From Thiomicrospira pelophila DSM 1534 (GTDB lineage: Bacteria; Pseudomonadota; Gammaproteobacteria; Thiomicrospirales; Thiomicrospiraceae), in contig NZ_JOMR01000001.1 in NCBI RefSeq assembly GCF_000711195.1, positions 1,488,001 to 1,552,000 on the forward strand: a stretch of DNA of 64,000 nt, written 5' to 3'. Positions 57,818-64,000 of the stretch are shown here, piece by piece. A program made the translations under genes and the position numbers. The first letter of the stretch is position 1; every line of letters starts with the position of its first letter. The notes beneath the pieces were generated by a model. The model made no database searches. It was given only the letters and a program-made list of their open reading frames with translations, and had not been told where the DNA came from.

Positions 57818-57849
57818 AAGCCCGAGCTTAAATTCTTAAGCTCGGGCTT
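57818..57849 (+). terminator. intrinsic terminator after the FKBP gene
   Basis: AAGCCCGAGCTTAA, loop ATTC and TTAAGCTCGGGCTT form a perfect 14-bp stem, preceded by an A run. The T run after it is short on the plus strand; on the minus strand the A run gives a T tract, so it may also serve upstream-directed transcripts. Confidence 0.8.
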
Positions 57850-58018
57850 ATGCCATTCGGACAATAAAAGCTCTTCAAGAGGAGTTGTTGAAAACAACAG
57901 CCTCTATATTAATACAAGCGTTTACTAATATCAAGATTTTCTAATATAGTTTCTTTCTAATTTTTTTATAGGGACATAAAACAACTTAACCATATAAAAC
58001 AGTTAGTTAAGCAGTCAA

Positions 58019-59917
58019 CTATAAACCTACAGACAACAAGGCATTCACCCGCTTGATAAACTCAGATGGGGATTCTAAGTGATCGCCTTCAGCCACTTGC
58101 GCTTGTTCAAGCAAAAACATAGACCAGTCCTTTAATTGCTTATCATCTTCAATAGCTTCTAAACGCTTAACCAATACATGGTTAGGGTTTAACTCCAAAA
58201 TGGGCTTTGTTTTCGGCAGTGCTTGACCCATCTGCTCCATTAAACGTGCCATATGATTACTCACTCCACCTTCTTCTGAAACCACGCAAGCTGGAGAATC
58301 GGTTAAACGTACCGTCATCTTAACGTCTGAAACCAAGTCAGACAGAGCATTTTTAACCTTATCCGTTAGGTCACTACGCGCTTTTTTCTCGTCCTCTGTT
58401 AAGGATTGCTCCTCTTCTTCAACCAGCTCCTTAATATCACCCTGCGTGATTGACTTCAATGACTTGCCATCAAACTCAGTTAAATGCGCCACTAACCACT
58501 CATCAATACGATCTGACAGCAATAAGACCTCAATACCCTTCTTTCGAAAAACTTCTAAATGAGGGCTACCTAATGCGGCCGAATGGTTATCGGCTACAAT
58601 GTAATAAATCGCCTCCTGCGTTTCAGGCATCCTTGCAACATAATCATCCAGAGATGTGCGTTGAGGTTTAGCCGAATCATGTGTCGAAGAGAACCTTAAT
58701 AATTTAGCCAGTTTTTCGCGGTTAGCATAGTCTTCGACAATCCCCTCTTTTAATACTTGTCCAAAGGCATCCCAGAATTCATCATACTCAGTAGTATCTT
58801 CAGATTTGGCTAACTTAGTCAACTGGTCAAGAACTCGTTTGACTGAGCCCGAGCGAATTTTATCGACTACCTGGTTACTTTGTAAGATTTCACGTGAGAC
58901 ATTTAAAGGTAAGTCGTTCGAGTCAATAACTCCTCGCACAAAGCGCAGATAAGCCGGCATCAGATGCTCTGCATCATCCATAATAAAGACACGTTTAACA
59001 TAAAGTTTTAAACCGTATCGACGATCCCGATCGTACAAGTCGAATGGTGCTTTTTTAGGTAAATACAGTAAAGATGTATACTCTAAGGTACCCTCTACCT
59101 TGTTATGCATAACGGCTAAAGGCTTATCAAAGTCATGCGATAAGGTTTGGTAGAAGTTCGCATAGTCGTCATCGGTTAATTCAGACTTAGGTTGCGTCCA
59201 AATTGCGGTCGCTTTGTTAACCTGTTCCCACTCAACGGCTGAGCTTTCTTGCTCTTTCGAATCATCAGTATCAACGGTTTTACGCATTTGAATCGGGAAG
59301 TTAATGTGGTCAGAATAAGTTGTAATGATGTTCTTCAAACGATATTCGTTTAAAAATTCGTCCATACCCTCTTTTAAATGCAAAGTAATCTCAGTACCTT
59401 TTTTTGGCTTAGCTAAGTTTTCTAATGTAAATTCACCTTCGCCATTCGACTCCCACTGAACACCTTCTTCAACCGAGGAACCCGCTTTACGGGTATGTAA
59501 TGTTACTTTATCGGCCACAATAAAAGCCGAATAAAAGCCAACCCCAAATTGGCCAATTAAGTGGCTATCTTTCGCTTGATCACCCGTTAGTTTTTCCAAA
59601 AACTTTTTCGTGCCGGAGTTGGCAATCGTACCGATGTTTTCAATCACTTCATCACGTGTCATACCGATTCCATTATCACGCAATGTAATGGTCTTGGCCT
59701 GTTCGTCAAATTCAACTTGTATCGCTAACTCAGATTCACCTTCACTTAATGCGTCATTCGAAACCGTCTCAAAACGCAATTTATCCATTGCATCCGAAGC
59801 ATTTGAAATTAACTCTCTTAAAAAAATTTCTTTATTGCTATAAAGTGCATGAATCATTAACTTCAGAAGCTGCTTAACTTCTGTCTGAAACACATGGGTT
59901 TCTTTATTGGTGCTCAT
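58019..59917 (-). CDS. htpG: molecular chaperone HtpG (Hsp90)
   Basis: ATP-dependent chaperone of 632 residues. N-terminal GHKL ATPase motifs: ELISNASDAMDKLR, LRDNGIGMTRDE and GQFGVGFYSAF. The middle domain has NVSREILQ. The ATG at 59917 follows AGGAG; the longer frame adds an implausible N-terminal extension. It is a single gene downstream of the chemotaxis terminator. Confidence 0.96.
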   Translation of the reverse strand: MSTNKETHVFQTEVKQLLKLMIHALYSNKEIFLRELISNASDAMDKLRFETVSNDALSEGESELAIQVEFDEQAKTITLRDNGIGMTRDEVIENIGTIANSGTKKFLEKLTGDQAKDSHLIGQFGVGFYSAFIVADKVTLHTRKAGSSVEEGVQWESNGEGEFTLENLAKPKKGTEITLHLKEGMDEFLNEYRLKNIITTYSDHINFPIQMRKTVDTDDSKEQESSAVEWEQVNKATAIWTQPKSELTDDDYANFYQTLSHDFDKPLAVMHNKVEGTLEYTSLLYLPKKAPFDLYDRDRRYGLKLYVKRVFIMDDAEHLMPAYLRFVRGVIDSNDLPLNVSREILQSNQVVDKIRSGSVKRVLDQLTKLAKSEDTTEYDEFWDAFGQVLKEGIVEDYANREKLAKLLRFSSTHDSAKPQRTSLDDYVARMPETQEAIYYIVADNHSAALGSPHLEVFRKKGIEVLLLSDRIDEWLVAHLTEFDGKSLKSITQGDIKELVEEEEQSLTEDEKKARSDLTDKVKNALSDLVSDVKMTVRLTDSPACVVSEEGGVSNHMARLMEQMGQALPKTKPILELNPNHVLVKRLEAIEDDKQLKDWSMFLLEQAQVAEGDHLESPSEFIKRVNALLSVGL

Positions 59918-60004
59918 TTTTTGATGTCTCCTATTGATAACTACTGTATTTAATAACCCGCTTGTCATAGGGCCTAATTCGTAGTTTTTCAAGAGTTAAA
60001 ACGC

Positions 60005-60028
60005 AAAAAAGCCCCAAAAAAGGGGCTC
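60005..60028 (-). terminator. intrinsic terminator of the cheD-cheA operon
   Basis: On the reverse strand GAGCCCC, loop TTTTTT, GGGGC, then TTTTTT, directly after the CheZ-like gene. Confidence 0.88.
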
Positions 60029-60066
60029 CAGATTAATCTAAATACTTTGATTCAGTTACTTAACTC

Positions 60067-60654
60067 TTAGAACAGTTCAATCTCTTCTTCCTGACTTTCT
60101 TGCTCGGCATGCATGCGTTGAGACATACGAGCTTTCATAATTTCAATCGCTTGAGCGGAAGGTATTTTTTGATCAAAAATCAGTTCAAATAGTTCCTCTT
60201 CTTCACGCATCGTCGTGCCTTTTCGCACTGAAAGCTTAAACTTCTCCCACTCCTGCTCATCTTGCACTCGCATTTCATGCGATACAATTTCAGCTAAACT
60301 CGATAAACCATGCGAAACATGTTCTAAACGCTGACTAAGCTTGTCGTAAAATTGAAAAGCGATGATCGCTTGCTGCATTTTTTGCGATAAATCTGAAGTT
60401 TGACTCAACAATAAAGAGTGTTGTTTGTGAAACAAGGCATTATCCGTTTCAACCGTTCCAATTTCAGCTGTAGCATATTGAATCTCTTCAATATGCTGAG
60501 ACATGAAGCGAAACGAGTCAATCAGTGCATTAACAGAGTGGTCACCCTCGGTGATCGACAACTCTATCTGAGCAATAGATAAGTTAAGTATCAGAATTGT
60601 CTGTTGGACTTCTTTAGCGCCTAATACATAATTTGGCTCATTTAAGTCTGTCAT
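60067..60654 (-). CDS. helical chemotaxis protein, candidate CheZ-type phosphatase
   Basis: A 195-residue, almost entirely helical cytoplasmic protein. The segment AFQFYDKLSQRLEHV (99-113) places D104 and Q108 in the D-x3-Q spacing of the CheZ active site (E. coli D143, Q147 in QDFQDLTGQ). The rest lacks clear similarity to classical CheZ, so this is inference. The C-terminus, MHAEQES...EEIELF, resembles the transducer's MHAERQE...GEIEMF tail. It lies 9 bp after cheA and is last in the operon, where a CheY-P phosphatase would be expected. Confidence 0.6.
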   Translation of the reverse strand: MTDLNEPNYVLGAKEVQQTILILNLSIAQIELSITEGDHSVNALIDSFRFMSQHIEEIQYATAEIGTVETDNALFHKQHSLLLSQTSDLSQKMQQAIIAFQFYDKLSQRLEHVSHGLSSLAEIVSHEMRVQDEQEWEKFKLSVRKGTTMREEEELFELIFDQKIPSAQAIEIMKARMSQRMHAEQESQEEEIELF

Positions 60655-60663
60655 AGGTTACCT

Positions 60664-62763
60664 TTAAGCCGCCGCATCAATTTGCGCTAATTTTTCAGCA
60701 TTGGCCGTTTTATGATTTGAAACCGCACCAGCTACATCTAGAATTAAAGCGACTTTGCCATCACCTAGAATTGTTGCCCCTGCGATACCTTCTATTTTCA
60801 TAAAGTTACTTTCTAAGCTTTTAATGACCACCTGCTGTTGCCCAAGTAAGTCATCTACAAAAATACCAGCTCGGCGACCACCCTCTTCTACTACGACCAA
60901 TAGGCCTTCTGACAAGTCACTTTTGGCGTCATTCACACCAAAGCGATTATGCAGACGTATGACTGGGATATATTGATCTCTTAGTTTGTATAGTTCGGCT
61001 TGACCAGCGATACCTTTCACCAATGATTTATCTACCTGAATAGATTCAACAATAGAAACCAATGGGAATACATAGGTTTGACTACCGACAGACGCCAACT
61101 GTCCATCCAAAATCGCAAGTGTTAGAGGCAATCGAATCGTAAACACACTCCCCTCGCCTCGCTTAGTTTTAACCTCAACGGTGCCACCAAGTCCACGGAT
61201 GTTTCTACGAACGACATCCATGCCAACGCCACGCCCCGACACATCACTGACAACATCCGCCGTTGAAAAACCAGGATGGAAAATAAGATCCACAATCTCA
61301 TCGTGACTAAGGTTGATATCCGGATCAATCACACCCTTTTCAATTGCTTTTTGACGAACCTTGTCAACATTAATACCGGCACCATCATCCGTAATTTGAA
61401 TCATGATATTGCCACCCTGATGAAAAGCAGCCATCTTAACCACCCCTTTCTCAGGTTTACCAGCTGCAATACGATCTTGTGGACCTTCAATACCGTGGTC
61501 AATTGAGTTTCGCACAATATGAACAAGTGGATCCGTTAACTGTTCAAGCATAGTTTTATCCAGCTCTGTCGACTCACCTTCCATAACCAGTTCAATCGTC
61601 TTACCAAGTTTTTGACTGACGTCGTGCACAATTCGAGGCATTCGGTTAAATGCAAAACTAACTGGCAGCATACGAATATTCATGACGCTTTCTTGTAGCT
61701 CACGAGTATGACGTTCAAGGTGAGTTAAGCCTTCTTTTAACTTATCAATCCATTCGGTACTATCCGGGTTTTGTTCGGCTTGATCGCCAAACTGACTTAA
61801 CATAGATTGGGTAATAACCAGTTCCCCAACGAGGTTAACCATTTGATCTATTTTGCTAAGGTTGACGCGAATTGAACCATCTTGCTGCGGAGCGGGTCCT
61901 TTCTTTTGCACACTAGCTGGTTCTTTAGATGCGGCTCGGCTCACTTCTGGAAGTTTTTCAGCCGTTTCTGGAGCTTGAGATTGCTGTGTGACAGCTGATT
62001 CTGATAGAGACGTCTGTGAGCTAGGTGAGGATTCAGAGGTAATCGGTGCCTCGATAATCACTTCGGCACCATCGCCATCAATCCATTCAAACACTTCTTT
62101 AATATCTTCTAACTCAATTTCCATACCCGATAAAAGCAAAGTCCAACAGATGTGTAACTCTTCTGGATTGAAGTTTTCGATACCCGGTAAATTACTAGTA
62201 TGAGCGGTTACCTCAAGGTTACCCAAAGTTTGAAGCTCGCGGAAAATACGAATTGGTTCATTACCAGTTTTCAATAAACCTTTTTCTGGTTTCAGCTGAA
62301 TAACCCAGCTACTAGGCGCCTCACTTTTTACGGCAGCATCCGTAGCAGCCGCTTCAGGTACATTAATATTTGAAGCTGAACCACCCAATATAGCCTCAAG
62401 CCTAGCCTGCACTTCTGACGCGCGAACTTCGTCAATTTGATCGTGGTTTTGCAATCTAGTCAACATATCACGTAACACATCAACCGCGGCCAACATGGCA
62501 TCTATCGACTCTTGCGTAACGTCACGCTTGTAATCGCGCATTTCATCCAACAAGGTTTCCAAAACATGCGTAAAACCGGCAATCTCAATAAAGCCAAAAG
62601 TCCCGCTACCCCCTTTTATAGAGTGAGCTGCACGAAAAATTTCATTGATTTTTTCTGAGTCTGGACGACCTGGTGGCAATTCGAGCAAACCGGTTTCCAT
62701 GATTGCTAAGCCTTCAAAGCTTTCCTCTAAATATGTTTGTCGAAACGTTTCCATCATGTCCAT
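60664..62763 (-). CDS. cheA: chemotaxis histidine kinase
   Basis: Central kinase of chemotaxis, 699 residues. Hpt domain with phospho-His (H47) in AAHSIKGGSGTFGF; a Pro/Ser/Glu-rich linker without an obvious CheY-binding P2 motif; dimerisation domain from about 300; kinase domain with IVRNSIDHGIE, DDGAGI and VSGRGVGMDVVRRNI; C-terminal CheW-like P5. The ATG at 62763 follows TGAGGA; a TTG upstream is possible. It is preceded by cheD and followed by the CheZ-like gene. Confidence 0.95.
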   Translation of the reverse strand: MDMMETFRQTYLEESFEGLAIMETGLLELPPGRPDSEKINEIFRAAHSIKGGSGTFGFIEIAGFTHVLETLLDEMRDYKRDVTQESIDAMLAAVDVLRDMLTRLQNHDQIDEVRASEVQARLEAILGGSASNINVPEAAATDAAVKSEAPSSWVIQLKPEKGLLKTGNEPIRIFRELQTLGNLEVTAHTSNLPGIENFNPEELHICWTLLLSGMEIELEDIKEVFEWIDGDGAEVIIEAPITSESSPSSQTSLSESAVTQQSQAPETAEKLPEVSRAASKEPASVQKKGPAPQQDGSIRVNLSKIDQMVNLVGELVITQSMLSQFGDQAEQNPDSTEWIDKLKEGLTHLERHTRELQESVMNIRMLPVSFAFNRMPRIVHDVSQKLGKTIELVMEGESTELDKTMLEQLTDPLVHIVRNSIDHGIEGPQDRIAAGKPEKGVVKMAAFHQGGNIMIQITDDGAGINVDKVRQKAIEKGVIDPDINLSHDEIVDLIFHPGFSTADVVSDVSGRGVGMDVVRRNIRGLGGTVEVKTKRGEGSVFTIRLPLTLAILDGQLASVGSQTYVFPLVSIVESIQVDKSLVKGIAGQAELYKLRDQYIPVIRLHNRFGVNDAKSDLSEGLLVVVEEGGRRAGIFVDDLLGQQQVVIKSLESNFMKIEGIAGATILGDGKVALILDVAGAVSNHKTANAEKLAQIDAAA

Positions 62764-62869
62764 GATTTTTTCCTCAGAAAACAATTACCATTCAACCAGG
62801 TTATGTCATAAACCTGACTCCAACAATTACGCCGGCTAAAACTACAATTTATGCAGACATTGTAGCTTA

Positions 62870-63445
62870 TTAAAACAACTCAACATCACCTTCAACCGGT
62901 TTATGTTCAATGTTTTGAAAGTATCGACTCTCTTGATCAACCAACGATTGGTTATGCATCGCATTCAAGCGCCGAACTCGCACCCGTCCAGATAACGGAT
63001 AATAAATAACTTTGCGTGGATACACATCACCAATATCTTGTGAAACTACTTTAAAGCCTTCGGTATAAATATAGTCAAACACAAACCCTATGTTATACCA
63101 ACCAATATTGGTCATTGAACTCATTATGCGACCGCCACCAAAAATTTTAAACTCTAATCGGTTACGCATCGCACCTGAACTCAACAAGGCATTAATCATA
63201 TTTTCCATCGCATAGTTACCATAGCGGTTAGCGTCTGAAAGCTCAATACCTCGCGCATTGTTTTTATCCACCGGCAACATAAAATGATTCATACCACCGA
63301 TACCTGACACCGGATCGCGAACACATGCCGAAATACACGAGCCTAAAACCGTTTCAATTCGTTCTTCTTGACGTGTTACATAATATTCGCCAGGCAAAAT
63401 TTTGATGGTAGGAATACCCTCAGCTGGATCAATACTTCTTTGCAT
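62870..63445 (-). CDS. cheD: chemoreceptor glutamine deamidase
   Basis: Deamidates receptor glutamines for adaptation; 191 residues. Catalytic C37 in VLGSCISACV and H54 in GGMNHFMLP, as in Thermotoga and Bacillus CheD. The C-terminus ends EGDVELF, a tail shared with two other chemotaxis proteins in the window and unusual for CheD. It lies 106 bp upstream of cheA on the same strand. Confidence 0.93.
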   Translation of the reverse strand: MQRSIDPAEGIPTIKILPGEYYVTRQEERIETVLGSCISACVRDPVSGIGGMNHFMLPVDKNNARGIELSDANRYGNYAMENMINALLSSGAMRNRLEFKIFGGGRIMSSMTNIGWYNIGFVFDYIYTEGFKVVSQDIGDVYPRKVIYYPLSGRVRVRRLNAMHNQSLVDQESRYFQNIEHKPVEGDVELF

Positions 63446-63589
63446 AAAATTTATAACTTCTTAGAAGACTAAATATAGCCATAATACCGTTTGACTAAGA
63501 TAAATTCCAGCAACTCGCCATCAGATCAACAACAAATATCATAAAATTCAAATTAAATACTCTGAATCAATTAATCCAATTTGTCGACT

Positions 63590-64000
63590 TTAAGAATCCT
63601 GAATTGGTAAATTTTGTCTAAGTAACCGATGTTGCTCGCGTCTTTTTTTGAAAAACCCAGATAACAGTGCTGAACACTCCGATGCCAATACACCGGATTT
63701 GATAGGAATTTGATGATTAAAAGCCGAGTAATTGACTAAATTTAAGACCGAACCAGCCGAACCTGTTTTAGGGTCGGACGCTCCAAAAACCAGACGCTTT
63801 AATCGCGCATGCACCATCGTTGTGGCACACATGGCACATGGCTCTAGAGTTACATATAATTCGCAATCTGGTAGCCGATAATTATTAAGCTTTTCACCCG
63901 CTTCTCTAAGTGCAACAATCTCAGCATGAGCGCTCGGATCGTGACAGGTGATTGATCGATTAAAACCGGTGGCGATTAACTCATCGTCTTTTACAACAAT
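63590..64000 (-). CDS. tadA: tRNA-specific adenosine deaminase, 5' end outside the window
   Basis: Deaminates A34 to inosine in tRNA-Arg(ACG). The visible 136 residues run from VVKDDELIATGFNRS to the stop. Zinc ligands and catalytic Glu are seen in HAEIVALREAG and LEPCAMCATTMVHAR, with VFGASDPKTGSAGS beyond. The start lies beyond base 64000; the full protein would be about 150-170 residues. Confidence 0.93.
   Translation of the reverse strand: MVVKDDELIATGFNRSITCHDPSAHAEIVALREAGEKLNNYRLPDCELYVTLEPCAMCATTMVHARLKRLVFGASDPKTGSAGSVLNLVNYSAFNHQIPIKSGVLASECSALLSGFFKKRREQHRLLRQNLPIQDS

Overview
The window looks like chromosomal DNA of a marine gammaproteobacterium of the Thiomicrospira / Hydrogenovibrio / Thiomicrorhabdus type. 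This rests on moderate GC, gammaproteobacterial housekeeping gene order, sucrose-phosphate synthase (a sucrose osmolyte pathway), a copper-acquisition set suited to a cytochrome-oxidase-dependent microaerophile, and a CheD-containing chemotaxis system. The genus is an inference; no rRNA gene is present.

Layout. 0-4 kb: sucrose-phosphate synthase, a membrane HD-GYP phosphodiesterase, and a tRNA-Leu/tRNA-Val pair with a near-consensus promoter. 4-13 kb: ycjX-ycjF, then a TetR regulator broken by a 1-nt frameshift next to a complete RND efflux operon (adaptor, pump, outer-membrane channel). 13-19 kb: a hypothetical gene, tesA divergent from ybbA-ybbP, and ilvA. 19-26 kb: a copper uptake and delivery cluster of two TonB-dependent receptors, a polyferredoxin-type membrane reductase, Sco and PCuAC; both receptor genes carry the same promoter-proximal repeat element. 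26.7-32.3 kb: chemotaxis genes (transducer, cheB, cheR, cheY, STAS protein) with FliK-like and FlhB C-domain-like genes. 32.4-33.2 kb: tRNA-Pro(GGG), then a tRNA-Pro/Arg/His operon. 33.3-34.6 kb: folD and a Spy-like periplasmic protein. 34.6-53.7 kb: an ABC exporter followed by a long block matching the E. coli rne-rluC-yceF-yceD-rpmF-plsX-fabHDG-acpP-fabF-pabC-mltG-tmk-holB-tatD order, with pabB and a HAD phosphatase added; rpmF (L32) reads as frameshifted in an A8 run. 53.7-58 kb: a small phosphatase, rluA, two unknown coiled-coil proteins (one with 13 tandem DIEDSA repeats) and an FKBP isomerase. 58-64 kb: htpG, a second chemotaxis block (a CheZ-like candidate, cheA, cheD) and the 3' part of tadA.

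The strongest unexplained signal is a 12-bp palindrome, ACCAGGCCTGGT. It occurs perfectly ten times, with at least eleven more sites at 11 of 12 bases, where chance predicts far fewer than one. It sits inside unrelated genes in two different reading frames (encoding PGLV or QAW) and is over-represented between genes, where it builds or abuts terminators. It behaves like a highly iterated palindrome (compare HIP1 of cyanobacteria) and may be the recognition site of an unknown chromosome-wide system. Further leads are a shared C-terminal tail ([DE][IV]E[LM]F) on three chemotaxis proteins, a cryptic CheZ-type phosphatase candidate, a shared 11-bp direct-repeat operator in the copper cluster, and two homopolymer frameshifts that are either biology or sequencing error.
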